56,549 nt of DNA from Photorhabdus caribbeanensis (GCF_018448885.1 NZ_RCWB01000035.1:1-56549); one strand, 5' to 3'; shown: positions 8,436-17,691, counted from the first letter of the stretch. Notes: generated by a model not told the origin, from the letters alone. Translations and numbers: made by a program.

Positions 8436-9422
8436 TTATACACCCAAATAAATCACCGGTATCATACTAACATTTAATGGGCGGTTTTCGTCTGCCGTTG
8501 GTACTACTCTTGATGCATCAAAAGTGGCATGTGAGAATTTTGCATATTCATCAGGAGCGTTCTTCCTCTCAAGGCTATTTTTAGAACTCGCATTAACACC
8601 ATAAAATACTCCGCTGGCACGAGCAATAAGCCCATCATTCCACAATCCTACATCACCTGTAATATTTCTAATTGCATCTCCTTGTATCACACCAGGTGTC
8701 AATCCAGCACGCACGAATATCCCTCGTCCATCAACAAACAGATTAGGGAGATTGATTTTATCACCATTCAGTTTAATTCCCCATGCCGCCTTATATGCAT
8801 CAGATAAATTATTTAATGCTCTACCAACAGCAGAATCAATTGGGTAAATAGCACCATTCGCAATATACTCTCCTTTAGCTAAATCTGATGCCGGATGTGC
8901 AGATAAATAAATATCACCAGGTCGTTTAGCGCCAACATCAATCGCGGAAAGTGTAATATCCTCAGTCAACTCCTTCCCGTTGATTCTCCGATTATTAGGT
9001 ACTCTGCCATTAATATTTTCAAGTAATGAATTAACTATTACTTTAACCAGCTTTTGCGTCACTGCCAATGTATCACTATCACCAATCACATCGGTAAGTT
9101 GTACAATACCTTTCTGTGTTAATGAAGCATTGGGAATTCCTGTTATCGCTTTCTGTTCTAAAGCTTTATTTAACTGTGCGGTGAGTTTAGTGACATTACC
9201 ATCATCTAAAACATCCTCACCAGATTGTGTCGCAATAAAATCAGCTACAACCGATGTTATTGTTGATGTTTGGCGAAATATCTTATTTAACATGTGATTA
9301 TCAATATACTGCCGGTCTGGAAACCCACGCGGCAAATTCGGATCTGTTTCATAGAGTTGTTGACTAACCACATTAGCGCCACTACCAATAGCAAAAGCTT
9401 TAAAATCATTTTTCATACTCAT
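8436..9422 (-). CDS. Tail fibre with collar-type tip, no chaperone
   Basis: 328 residues. Shared N-terminus, one fibre repeat ([20 protein letters not shown], about 105-135), a RRINGKELTEDITLSAIDVG linker, then a tip of ~160 residues (RPGDIYLSAHP, GDKINLPNLFVDGRGIFVRA, FDASRVVPTADENRPLNVSM). The tip closely resembles that of the 14137-15111 fibre except for a variable patch around 265-300 (ASGVFYGVNASSKNSLERKN). That patch is the likely receptor-contact region. No Tfa gene follows, unlike its paralogue. GGGGAG precedes the start. Confidence 0.9.
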   Translation of the reverse strand: MSMKNDFKAFAIGSGANVVSQQLYETDPNLPRGFPDRQYIDNHMLNKIFRQTSTITSVVADFIATQSGEDVLDDGNVTKLTAQLNKALEQKAITGIPNASLTQKGIVQLTDVIGDSDTLAVTQKLVKVIVNSLLENINGRVPNNRRINGKELTEDITLSAIDVGAKRPGDIYLSAHPASDLAKGEYIANGAIYPIDSAVGRALNNLSDAYKAAWGIKLNGDKINLPNLFVDGRGIFVRAGLTPGVIQGDAIRNITGDVGLWNDGLIARASGVFYGVNASSKNSLERKNAPDEYAKFSHATFDASRVVPTADENRPLNVSMIPVIYLGV

Positions 9423-9510
9423 ATCTCCCCATTATATTATTTTACAATTAGTATATTAATTCATTACGTAGACGATTTACCTAAATTCACGCCTATTAGA
9501 CCAAAATTCC
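9423..9510 (-). promoter_or_regulatory. Shortened fibre-gene leader
   Basis: Only the gene-proximal part resembles the family (AATTCACGCCTATTAGACC on the plus strand). The distal AATTATAC block is missing, so expression of the 8436-9422 fibre may differ from the others. Confidence 0.4.
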
Positions 9511-9619
9511 CTATTACAAATTTTCCATTTCAAGTTCCAGACTGAATATTTCAGTCTCTTCTCTCGAATATCAATAAAATCATTATATGAATGTTCTGTT
9601 TATTCAGACCATTTTTTTA

Positions 9620-11035
9620 TTATTTCGGCTGCTCCGGCCACTCAACATCAGGGGCCAATGAAATATCAACTTTACTCAACATTACCCGATATTTCTTCCA
9701 TTCCAGTAAAACTGCTTTTTCTGCTTCGGTAGCAATGCCTAAATCAACAGAGTCTTGTAGTGGCGCAACCAGATTATTAACTTTAGTCAATAACTGAAAC
9801 TTCTCATGTTCTGCTTGCTGTATTAATTTATCTTTAGTAGTAATATCAATATTATCAGATTCTACTTCCGTATTCTCCCCAACAGCCTTATCAGAGGGTT
9901 TATTCAATGAGTTATATTCTTGTGCCCAAGGTGTCCACGGACTATCGTGGAATTGGCTACGTGTATATATTCGACTACTGTTATAAACAAAATAACGTTG
10001 AATAACGCCTGCCGCTTTTAAAACAATCAGCGAACCCGCGAACGGCTCAGGATAATTAGCGCCATTTTTGGCATGAGCATTATATTCTTGATAATAAATC
10101 CCAGGTGTTTTATAAGTATTTAAATCCGCGTTATCACCTAAATTAATCGACTGTCCAGCGAAGATATCTTGAGAAGTAATATTGATATCCGCAGCTAACG
10201 CTTTTCCATTAACTTTGCGTAGCCCTGTAATATATCGAGAATCAGACTCTGCTTTTGCATATGCACCAACCTCTCCGGCAGTCGGTCTATTCAATGTATT
10301 ATATTCTCTCGTCCAAGGCGTCCACGGGCTTTCATGAAACTGACTACGTGTATATACCCGACTGCTGTTATAGACAAAATAACGTTGAATAACCCCGGCC
10401 GCTTTCAATACAACCAGCGAACCCGCGAACTGCTCAGGGTAATTATTACCATTTTTGGCATGAGCATTATACTCTTGATAATAAATCCCCGGTGTTTTGT
10501 AATTATCTAAATTCGCATTGTCGCCTAAACTATGCGCCTGTCCAGCAAGGATATCCTGAGAAGTAATATTAATATCCTCAGTTAATACTTTCCCGTTAAC
10601 TTTTCGGGTATTTGGTATCCTGGTATTAATACTTTCACGTAACGAATTTATTATTTCCTGAACCAGCTTTTGCGTAACCGCTAATGTATCACTATTACCC
10701 ACTACATCGGTAAGCTGAACAATACCTTTTCGTGTTAATGAAGCATTTGGAACTTCTGTTGCAATTTTTTGTTCTAAAGCCCTATTTAGTTGATCGGTAA
10801 GTTTAGCTATATTACCATCATCCAAAATATCATTGCCAGATTGTGTCGCGATAAAATTAGCCACCACAGATGATATGGTTGACGATTGACGCAATACCTT
10901 ATTTAACAGATTAACAGGAATATTATCTGATGAAAATCCAGTCTGCAAGCTCTGGTTTTCTTCATACTTTGCTTGACTCACTACATTAGCATTATCACTA
11001 ACAGAAAAAGCCTTAAAATCATTTTTGGCACTCAT
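9620..11035 (-). CDS. Tail fibre with two pyocin-knob repeats fused to a Tfa C-terminus
   Basis: 471 residues. The start is the ATG at 11033-11035; the TTG two codons upstream is less likely. Order: shared N-terminus, fibre repeat (~105-135), then two tandem ~105-residue modules, each with KVNGK, a [16 protein letters not shown] segment, RYFVYNSSR and FH(E/D)SPWTPW, which fit the pyocin-knob family. After the second module there is no receptor tip. The frame runs instead into the conserved C-terminal half of a Tfa chaperone ([31 protein letters not shown]). The tip and the start of the chaperone appear deleted. Probably a non-functional or neutral fusion. Confidence 0.88.
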   Translation of the reverse strand: MSAKNDFKAFSVSDNANVVSQAKYEENQSLQTGFSSDNIPVNLLNKVLRQSSTISSVVANFIATQSGNDILDDGNIAKLTDQLNRALEQKIATEVPNASLTRKGIVQLTDVVGNSDTLAVTQKLVQEIINSLRESINTRIPNTRKVNGKVLTEDINITSQDILAGQAHSLGDNANLDNYKTPGIYYQEYNAHAKNGNNYPEQFAGSLVVLKAAGVIQRYFVYNSSRVYTRSQFHESPWTPWTREYNTLNRPTAGEVGAYAKAESDSRYITGLRKVNGKALAADINITSQDIFAGQSINLGDNADLNTYKTPGIYYQEYNAHAKNGANYPEPFAGSLIVLKAAGVIQRYFVYNSSRIYTRSQFHDSPWTPWAQEYNSLNKPSDKAVGENTEVESDNIDITTKDKLIQQAEHEKFQLLTKVNNLVAPLQDSVDLGIATEAEKAVLLEWKKYRVMLSKVDISLAPDVEWPEQPK

Positions 11036-11195
11036 ATACAATCCTCAAATTGAATAATATTATTTACAATAAACACCTTTAATTATTGCAAAAACAACCT
11101 CTCTTAATTTACGCCAGCAATAGTCTAGTTCATAAAAACAATAACAAAACATTCTTATAAATCAGAATATTAACTATTTTTATATAATTTAAAAA
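11036..11195 (-). promoter_or_regulatory. Conserved fibre-gene leader, copy 5
   Basis: It carries AATTATATAAAAATAGTTAAT and GAACTAGACTATTGCTGGCG. The ribosome binding site is reduced to GAGGATTGTAT. Confidence 0.55.
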
Positions 11196-11633
11196 AAGAA
11201 AATTAAATTTCACAAATTTATTCTCATCTTTATTCTACATTTTTCTATCTAACTTTCTTGTTTTAAGTTATAAACTGAATTTTTCAGCACATTATATAAA
11301 AAGCTATGATTTTAACTCTACATTTTACATATTAAATTATTTCAAAAACAAACTAATTTTATGATTAAAATCTAAAATCCTGATTAAAATATCTGATCAC
11401 TTAAAGTCAGCATTATTTTACCTAGAGAGATTTTTAATATATTGAGAATCTAACAGCAGAACGGAAAGAATACATTGACGATGATAATAACTATCAGATT
11501 AAAGAAAAATTAAAAAGTCTGACTCCCGTTAACTACAGAGCTCAGACTTTAATAGCCAATTAATTTAAACTGTTTAAGTTTTGAGAGGCAATGCAAAAGT
11601 AAAAAACATTTATTTTTGCATTATAGGTTAATA
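11196..11633. other. AT-rich intergenic DNA with a terminator hairpin at 11513-11553
   Basis: The hairpin AAAGTCTGACTCCCGTTAAC to AGAGCTCAGACTTT repeats the one at 4848-4886 and lies 80 bases past the minus-strand fibre stop. Nothing else is recognisable. Confidence 0.5.
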
Positions 11634-13118
11634 TCAATATCCTACTGCAAACCAAAACGCAGAGTTCTCAGTCTCATATGCCCAATAACTAAATCCTGTC
11701 ACAGACAATTGTCTGGCAACAACATTATGTGATGATGCTAAATCAGACTTATCACCCAATGTCAACGAAACATTTACACAAGCATTAGGGAACTGGATAG
11801 GAAAATTAACCGGTGTATCATATGCTGCCCAGTTTACAATCCCCCACTGATAAATCACTCCAGTATCCCCACATTTCCACCAACCATTCACTGATTTCAA
11901 CGCTGTGTTTTTATTTCCTTTAGCATTAACCAAGTTATCTACTTCTGCTTTTGTATACCCGCTAATCACCCTGTCAGCCGGTTTATTCAATGTATTATAT
12001 TCCTGCGCCCAAGGAGTCCACGGATTATCATGGAATTGGCTACGTGTATATACCCGGCTGCTGTTATAGACAAAATAACGTTGAATGATTCCAGCCGCTT
12101 TCAACACAATAAGCGAACCAGAAAGCGGTTCTGGGTAATTGACGCCATTTTTAGCATGAGCATTATAATCCTGATAATAAATCCCTGGTGTTTTACAATG
12201 ATCCAAATTTACATTATCACCTAAACTAATTGCCTGCCCATTCAGAATATCCTGAGAAGTAATAGTGACATCTGTAACTAAAGATTTTCCATTCACCCTG
12301 CGAATTCCCGCAATATATCGAGAATCAGATTCTATTTTTGTATATGCGCCAATCTCATCAGCCGTAGGTTTATTCAGCGTATTATATTCTTTAGTCCAAG
12401 GTGTCCACGGATTATCATGAAACTGGCTACGTGTATATACTCGACTACTATTATAGACAAAATAACGCTGAACCGTCCCAGCCGATTTCAATACAACAAG
12501 AGCACCGGCGAGAAATTCAGGATAATTAAGGCCATTTTTAGCATGAGCATCATACTCTTGATGATAAATTCCCGGTGTTTTATAGCTATTCAAATCTGCC
12601 TTATCACCTAAACTAATCGCCTGTCCGCCTAAAATATCCTGAGAAGTAATAGTGATATCCTCAGATAGTGCTTTCCCATTAATTTTTCGAGTATTGGGTA
12701 CCTTGGCATTAATACTTTCACGTAATGAATTTACTATTTCCTGAGCAAGCTTTTGTGTAACAGCCAATGTGTCACTATCGCCCAACACATTAGTAAGCTG
12801 AACAACACCTTTTTGTGTTAATGAGGCATTTGGAACTTCTGTTGTGATTTTTTGTTTTAATGCCTTATTTAATTGATCTGAAAGTTTAGCTACATCACCA
12901 TCATCCAAAATATCACTGCCAGATTGTGTCGCAATAAAATTAGCTACGACAGATGCTATTGTTGACGATTGACGTAATACTTTGTTTAGCAGATTACTAG
13001 TAATATTATCTGGTGGAAACCCAGCCTGTAAACTTTGATCTTTTTCATATTTATCTTGACTCACTATATTGGCATCATTACTAATAGAAAAAGCCTTAAA
13101 ATCATTCTTAGCACTCAT
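11634..13118 (-). CDS. Tail fibre with two pyocin-knob repeats and gp53-like tip
   Basis: 494 residues, the longest fibre with an intact tip. Shared N-terminus, fibre repeat (QKGVVQLTNVLGDSDTLAVT), two ~105-residue knob modules homologous to those of the 9620-11035 gene, a short KAEVDNLVNAK hinge, then a ~90-residue gp53-like tip ([30 protein letters not shown], ending AFWFAVGY). AAGGGG precedes ATG. The knob modules are more alike between this gene and the 9620 gene than to anything else here, so the pair probably arose by duplication. No Tfa follows; the nearest downstream coding DNA is the knob gene at 9620-11035. Confidence 0.9.
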   Translation of the reverse strand: MSAKNDFKAFSISNDANIVSQDKYEKDQSLQAGFPPDNITSNLLNKVLRQSSTIASVVANFIATQSGSDILDDGDVAKLSDQLNKALKQKITTEVPNASLTQKGVVQLTNVLGDSDTLAVTQKLAQEIVNSLRESINAKVPNTRKINGKALSEDITITSQDILGGQAISLGDKADLNSYKTPGIYHQEYDAHAKNGLNYPEFLAGALVVLKSAGTVQRYFVYNSSRVYTRSQFHDNPWTPWTKEYNTLNKPTADEIGAYTKIESDSRYIAGIRRVNGKSLVTDVTITSQDILNGQAISLGDNVNLDHCKTPGIYYQDYNAHAKNGVNYPEPLSGSLIVLKAAGIIQRYFVYNSSRVYTRSQFHDNPWTPWAQEYNTLNKPADRVISGYTKAEVDNLVNAKGNKNTALKSVNGWWKCGDTGVIYQWGIVNWAAYDTPVNFPIQFPNACVNVSLTLGDKSDLASSHNVVARQLSVTGFSYWAYETENSAFWFAVGY

Positions 13119-13395
13119 ATATACCCCTTAGATTAAATATTATTATCTATATACCCGTCATCTTTCAAGTTGCCTTTTTGTTGGCTGCACTCATTCACTC
13201 CGGTAACATAGTTATCTATGCTCCCGGGGATTCGCTTCCTTGCCGTCGCTATCCATCTTGAAATCCATAGGGTATATATTGAATTATTATTAAAGCAATT
13301 CACCATAATTTACGGCAGACATAGTTTAATTCATAAAAATAATAATAAAATGTTCTTCTAACTTAGAAGAATAATTATTTTTATATCATTGGCAA
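13119..13395 (-). promoter_or_regulatory. Fibre-gene leader split by an ERIC element, copy 6
   Basis: Removing 13149-13277 restores the usual spacing: TTAAATATTATTATCTAT then ATTGAATTATTATTAAAG, followed by the TAAACTATG variant of the TAGAC block. The ERIC therefore entered between the ribosome binding site and the distal leader blocks. Confidence 0.6.
13149..13277 (+). repeat. ERIC repeat 1
   Basis: An imperfect palindrome of ~127 bp opening ATACCCGTCATCTTTCAAG and closing ATCCATAGGGTAT. The core TTGGCTGCACTCATTCACTC and CTCCCGGGGATTCGCTTCC matches enterobacterial repetitive intergenic consensus (ERIC) sequences. The uninterrupted paralogous leaders show its ends. Confidence 0.9.
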
Positions 13396-13552
13396 CAAGA
13401 AGAAAACCAACAAGTTTCAACTAGAAATATATTCAATATACTCATATTCAACATCTAAAATATTTCACTTTGTCATTACTTATTTTCATATTTCAGATTA
13501 TAAATTGAATTTTTCAGCATTCTAACTTCAACATAAATAAAACCTCGGCATA

Positions 13553-13577
13553 AATGGCCTGTTCATTCAGGCCATTT
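13553..13577. terminator. Hairpin after Tfa chaperone D
   Basis: AAATGGCCTG, loop TTCATT, CAGGCCATTTT: a 9-10 bp stem ending just before the stop of the minus-strand chaperone. Related but weaker versions follow the chaperones ending at 4994 and 9620. Confidence 0.65.
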
Positions 13578-13580
13578 TAG

Positions 13581-14132
13581 TTACTTTGGCTGTTCCGGCC
13601 ATTCGATATTGGGAGCCAGTGAAGTATCTATCCTGCTCAGCATTACTCTGTATTTCTTCCATGTTAATAAAGCATCTTTTTCATCTTCTGTCGCAATATC
13701 TAAATCAACAGCATCTTGCAGTGGTGTCACCTTCTTATTTACAGCGAATAAAAGTTGTTGTTTCTTATTTTCAGCGTCGTTAATTACGACTTGCTGAATA
13801 TCATTTTTCCATTTTCTCTCATCATCTTTCGAAATTAACCATTCCCCATTCCACCTATGATATTGCGACGGCCTTGGTTGTTCTGTAAAACCATCAGGAA
13901 TAATGACTTCTCTATTTTCCTGTGATTGCCCTGATTCAACATTATAAATCGTAATTCCTTTTTTATTTTCAACAAGCACCCATTGCCCTGACTTTTCACA
14001 CGGCCAAAATCCATCTTTAAATAGTGGTTGTATTCGTAAAGCATTCATCGGAGGTTCACTACCCGGATTAGCATTGACCGCTCCAATAAATGGCCGATGT
14101 GATTTAGTGTTATCAAAATAATAATTTATCAT
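13581..14132 (-). CDS. Tail fibre assembly chaperone (Tfa), long form D
   Basis: 183 residues, ~40 longer than copies B and C. The extra N-terminal sequence (MINYYFDNTKSHRPFIGAVN, then PPDGFTEQPRPSQYHRWNG-like region) differs, while the C-terminal block is conserved ([35 protein letters not shown]). The N-terminal part presumably contacts the fibre tip, consistent with its partner being a collar-type tip. Four bases separate it from the upstream fibre stop; no strong ribosome binding site, so coupled translation is likely. Confidence 0.88.
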   Translation of the reverse strand: MINYYFDNTKSHRPFIGAVNANPGSEPPMNALRIQPLFKDGFWPCEKSGQWVLVENKKGITIYNVESGQSQENREVIIPDGFTEQPRPSQYHRWNGEWLISKDDERKWKNDIQQVVINDAENKKQQLLFAVNKKVTPLQDAVDLDIATEDEKDALLTWKKYRVMLSRIDTSLAPNIEWPEQPK

Positions 14133-14136
14133 TGCC

Positions 14137-15111
14137 TTATACTCCCAAATAAATTACAGGTATCATACTGACGTTTAATGGACGGTTTTCATCTGCCGTT
14201 GGTACTACTTGTGATGCATCAAAAGTTACATATGAATAATGTAAATATCCATCAAACCTTCCTACCTGGACGCTTGTTCTAAGGTCATTACCAACACCTT
14301 CAAATACTCCACTGACATTAGAAAAAAGCCCTTGATTCCACCATCCCAATTTACCTGTAATATTTCTAATCGCATCTTCCTGTATCACACCAGGTCTCAT
14401 GCCAGCACGCATAAATACCCCGCGCCCATAAAAAAATAGATCCGGCAGATTGATTTTATCTTTATTCGGCTCGATTCCCCAATGAGCCTTATATGAATCT
14501 GATAATTCATTCAATGCCCTTCCAACAGCTGAGTCAACCGTATAAACATCTCCGTTCGCAATATATTCTCCTTTAGCCAAATCAGGATGTGCAGACAAAT
14601 AGATATCACCCGGCCTTTTAGCGCCAACATCAATTACTGAAATATCAATATCTCCGGTTAACGTCTTTCCATTGATTTTCCGACTATTGGGTACTCTATT
14701 ATTAATCTTTTCAAGTAATGAGTTGACTATTTCCTGAACCAGCTTTTGTGTCACTACTAATGTATCATTATCACCAACTACATTGGTAAGTTGAACAATA
14801 CCTTTTTGCGTTAATGAAGCACGAGGAATTCCTATTGTGATTTTTTGTTCTAAAGCTCTATTTAATTGTGCGGTAAGTTTAGCTATATCACCGTCATCCA
14901 GAATATCCACGTTAGATTGTATTGAGACAAAATTCGCTATGACAGATGCTATGGTCGACGATTGACGTAATACCTTATTTAGTAAATGAGTAGAGATATT
15001 ATCCGGTAAAAACCCAGTCTGTAAATTCTGACTTTCTTCATATTTTTCCTGATTTACTAGATTAGCACCATTACCAATAGAAAAAGCTTTAAAATCATTC
15101 TTGGGACTCAT
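14137..15111 (-). CDS. Tail fibre with collar-type tip
   Basis: 324 residues. Shared N-terminus, fibre repeat (QKGIVQLTNVVGDNDTLVVT), RKINGKTLTGDIDISVIDVG linker, and a tip like that of the 8436-9422 fibre (RPGDIYLSAHPDLAKGEYIA, FDASQVVPTADENRPLNVSM, ending IPVIYLGV). The two differ mainly in a ~40-residue patch (here GVFEGVGNDLRTSVQVGRFD), the likely receptor-contact loop. Start supported by AAGGAGAGCAT. It forms an operon with Tfa form D. Confidence 0.9.
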   Translation of the reverse strand: MSPKNDFKAFSIGNGANLVNQEKYEESQNLQTGFLPDNISTHLLNKVLRQSSTIASVIANFVSIQSNVDILDDGDIAKLTAQLNRALEQKITIGIPRASLTQKGIVQLTNVVGDNDTLVVTQKLVQEIVNSLLEKINNRVPNSRKINGKTLTGDIDISVIDVGAKRPGDIYLSAHPDLAKGEYIANGDVYTVDSAVGRALNELSDSYKAHWGIEPNKDKINLPDLFFYGRGVFMRAGMRPGVIQEDAIRNITGKLGWWNQGLFSNVSGVFEGVGNDLRTSVQVGRFDGYLHYSYVTFDASQVVPTADENRPLNVSMIPVIYLGV

Positions 15112-15711
15112 ATGCTCTCCTTAAATTAAACAATATTATTGTATAATTAACATATAAAATTATTGTAAAAATGATTTATCGAAATTCACATCAATCAAAG
15201 TCTAGTTCAAAAAGACAATGATAGGATTTCATTCTCAATTATAATATTAATTATTTTTGTATGACTGGCAGAAATAAACGATTCAACATCTAAAAATACG
15301 CTTATCAGATTTTTATTTTTCCTATATTCCTATGGTTTTTTCTTACAACGCCATCTGAATTAATTAACTAAATAGCAAAAAAATAATAATCTAAAATATT
15401 TTTTCACTTTAATTAATCTATCAAAGATAATAAGAATAAACTTATTATATCGTAGAGTTTTTTTAACATAGTAATAAACTAATTTTTTATTTTCTACCCG
15501 ATCTTTTATTAAACCAAAACGCAGACTAAATAGCCCACGCTTTGGCAATAATATGTCAAATCCATATAGTTTTATTTCTACTTTGGTGGTTTAAACCAAT
15601 TAACATCAAAATGAGAGAAATGCCTTTGTTAATAGTGAAAATATCGACTCATTCTGATAAACCATTTTTATTCCCTGTATCGTATTTACATTTCAGAGGA
15701 ATAATATACTT
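15112..15711 (-). promoter_or_regulatory. Fibre-gene leader, copy 7, plus unassigned AT-rich DNA
   Basis: The leader occupies about 15112-15290 (GAACTAGACTTTGATTGATG block, AAGGAGAGC). From 15291 to 15711 the DNA is very AT-rich. A 62-codon minus-strand frame at 15360-15548 has no ribosome binding site or recognisable sequence, and I do not call it. Confidence 0.5.
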
Positions 15712-16545
15712 TTAATATCCAATAGCCATCCAATGGACTGCTCGTGGCCGGAAATCAGTGTTTAGCGCACCAACAGTTGTTGCTGTAAAAGATACTGCTG
15801 TAATATCACCCACTTCAACAAAACAACGATACTCTATAGGAGGCGAAGGTTTTCTTCCGCCATCAGTTGTCGCAACCACAGTTGTACATGCTTTAGGAAA
15901 ACCAATAGGAAAGTTAATCAAATAATTATCGCTCCCTGTTACAACACCCCACTGATAAATTATTCCTGTATCACCACATCTCCACCAGCCATTCGCAGAT
16001 TTTAAGGCTGTATTTTTATTACCATATCGAACATCAGATTCAGATTTAGTATAACTCCCTACATCCCCCGCACTTAGGCTAATATCATTCGACAGCACTT
16101 TCCCATTCACCTTGCGGCTATTAGGTACTCTAGTATTAATATCTCCACGTAATGAATTCACTATTTCCTGAGCAAGCTTTTGTGTCACTGCCAATATATC
16201 ACTATTGCCAATGACATCAGTAAGCTGAACAACGCCTGATTGGGTTAATGAAGCACTGGGAATTTCTGTTGTGATCTTTTGTTTTAATGCCTTATTTAAT
16301 TGCTCGGTAAGTTTAGCTACATTTCCGTCATCTAGAATATCATCACCCGATTGTGTCGCAATGAAATTAGCCACAACAGATGATATGGTTGAAGATTGAC
16401 GCAATACCTTATTTAATATGTGAGGCGTCATAGAATAGGGTGGAAACCCAGTTTGCAATTCCGCACTCCCTTCATATCCTTGCTGACTTATAACATTAGC
16501 ATTACTATTAGTAGAAAAAGCTTTAAAATCATTCTTGGGACTCAT
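15712..16545 (-). CDS. Tail fibre with gp53-like tip, first of the array
   Basis: 277 residues. Shared N-terminus, fibre repeat (QSGVVQLTDVIGNSDILAVT), [20 protein letters not shown] linker, KSESDVRYGNKNTALKSANG hinge, then gp53-like tip (NGWWRCGDTGIIYQWG, FPIGFPKACTTVV, ending VHWMAIGY). AAGGAGGACAT precedes ATG. No Tfa is adjacent, as for the other gp53-tipped fibre at 11634-13118. It is the most upstream fibre of the minus-strand series. Confidence 0.9.
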   Translation of the reverse strand: MSPKNDFKAFSTNSNANVISQQGYEGSAELQTGFPPYSMTPHILNKVLRQSSTISSVVANFIATQSGDDILDDGNVAKLTEQLNKALKQKITTEIPSASLTQSGVVQLTDVIGNSDILAVTQKLAQEIVNSLRGDINTRVPNSRKVNGKVLSNDISLSAGDVGSYTKSESDVRYGNKNTALKSANGWWRCGDTGIIYQWGVVTGSDNYLINFPIGFPKACTTVVATTDGGRKPSPPIEYRCFVEVGDITAVSFTATTVGALNTDFRPRAVHWMAIGY

Positions 16546-16730
16546 ATGTCCTCCTTGAGTTAAATAACGTTATTTTATAATTAACATATTAAATTATTAT
16601 AAATATAATCTATCAAAATTCACATCAATCAAATTCTAGATCAAAAAAACAATCATAGGATTTTATTCTCAATTAAAACATTAACTATTTTTGGATGATT
16701 GGCAGTAATAAATAACTCAATATCTAAAAA
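16546..16730 (-). promoter_or_regulatory. Conserved fibre-gene leader, copy 8
   Basis: It has the AATCATCCAAAAATAGTTAATG block and GATCTAGAATTTGATTGATG, a diverged form of the TAGAC block, and a strong AAGGAGG. Confidence 0.55.
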
Positions 16731-16756
16731 ATACTGTTTTCTGTTCATCTGATAAA

Positions 16757-17284
16757 CTAGCTCTCTAATGTAGATTGGAATTTCCCTCTAATATCTGAAA
16801 TCCTACTCATATAATAAGCGTCAACATATCGACCATTACGAAAAGCATAACGTTTAGCCATTCCTTCAATCTCAAATCCAAATTTTTTATATAATGCGAT
16901 AGCAGCATCATTATCTGTATATACTTCCAACTCTATACGTTCAATGTTTAACCAACTGTCACACATGTCGAGCATAGCCTCCATTAATTCACTACCAATA
17001 CCCTGTCCCTGATAATCAGCATGTACCCCCATACCAAAAGTAGCAACATGGCGACGCCGCAGGTTTTGATATATTTCAATACCCATCTGACCCACAATTT
17101 CTCCCTCAATACAAGCAACTAAACAGAAACATCCGGCAGAAAGATTTGTAATGCGCTTTATCCATGTCTCCAGAGAAGGATAAGGTAATTGTAAAGTACC
17201 ACAGTAAACTTGTGGGTTAGCGTATAACTGGCGAACTTGTTCACAATCGCTTTCTTCAACATGGCGAATCACTATATTCTTCAC
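16757..17284 (-). CDS. yhhY: GNAT N-acetyltransferase, YhhY-like
   Basis: 175 residues. It aligns along its length with E. coli YhhY (L-amino acid N-acetyltransferase): IVIRHVEESDCEQVRQLYA, VYCGTLQLPYPS, the acetyl-CoA motif region FGMGVHADYQGQGIGSELM, DMCDSWL, IERIELEVYTDN and LYKKFGFEIEG then YVDAYYMSRI. The GNAT fold transfers acetyl from acetyl-CoA to an amine; substrates here are inferred from YhhY. It is monocistronic, directly after the fibre array and transcribed in the same direction. The last ~13 residues (DIRGKFQSTLES) extend beyond the E. coli protein. Confidence 0.88.
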   Translation of the reverse strand: MKNIVIRHVEESDCEQVRQLYANPQVYCGTLQLPYPSLETWIKRITNLSAGCFCLVACIEGEIVGQMGIEIYQNLRRRHVATFGMGVHADYQGQGIGSELMEAMLDMCDSWLNIERIELEVYTDNDAAIALYKKFGFEIEGMAKRYAFRNGRYVDAYYMSRISDIRGKFQSTLES

Positions 17285-17504
17285 TTAAAAACTCCTAACT
17301 TTTAACTTGAATATTAAGATTAACATAGATGTTTTACTAAAAGTATGGAGAAAATATCGACATTTAGTTTGAGATTAATCTTTGGAGAAAATCCAAGATT
17401 GTTTATAGCGCACAGTATCCTCTTCCCACGTGATTCGCTCACTTCATCACCTAAAACACCAACGCAAAATTATTTTAATATTTAAAATAATTTTTAAAAA
17501 CTGC

Positions 17505-17532
17505 TTGACTCTGAAGTTTTTCTGATTAAAAT
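17505..17532 (+). promoter_or_regulatory. Sigma-70 type promoter for the small transcript
   Basis: TTGACT, 16-base spacer, TAAAAT, predicting a start near 17540. It faces the 24-codon frame at 17594 and the terminator at 17692. The rest of 17285-17504 holds nothing I can assign. Confidence 0.55.
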
Positions 17533-17550
17533 CACAGCCACAATTTAGAT

Positions 17551-17571
17551 TTTCGTGAAACAAATCACATT
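17551..17571. promoter_or_regulatory. CRP-like site
   Basis: GTGA-AACAAA-TCAC flanked by TTTC and ATTT, a near-consensus CRP operator (only the outer T of TGTGA is missing on one side). It lies just downstream of the start predicted from 17505-17532. CRP would therefore repress that promoter, or the true start lies further downstream. Confidence 0.45.
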
Positions 17572-17593
17572 TTACCAATAAAGAGAGTTCATC

Positions 17594-17668
17594 ATGAAAT
17601 CTGTTAAATCTTTCATATCAAGCGTTCATAGCGTTGTTGTCTACTTGTCAACACCTTGCTTTCTGTAA
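17594..17668 (+). CDS. Possible 24-residue small protein or leader peptide
   Basis: The frame reads MKSVKSFISSVHSVVVYLST then PCFL. AAAGAGAG stands about 9 bases before ATG. It is enclosed by a promoter (17505-17532) and a terminator (17692-17717) with no other gene in the transcript. This fits either a tiny hydrophobic protein or a small RNA with a coding segment. I do not recognise the sequence. Function unknown. Confidence 0.4.
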   Translation: MKSVKSFISSVHSVVVYLSTPCFL

Positions 17669-17691
17669 ATCTATTTTTTAACCGATGCGTG

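Noticed and set aside
15360-15548. 62-codon minus-strand frame between fibre genes
   Set aside because: Very AT-rich, no ribosome binding site, no recognisable sequence, and not present in the other intergenic spacers.
1621-16730. CRISPR array or site-specific inversion system
   Set aside because: The repeated leaders are ~150-190 bp and lie in front of genes. No short regular repeats, no cas or invertase genes, and all units face the same way.
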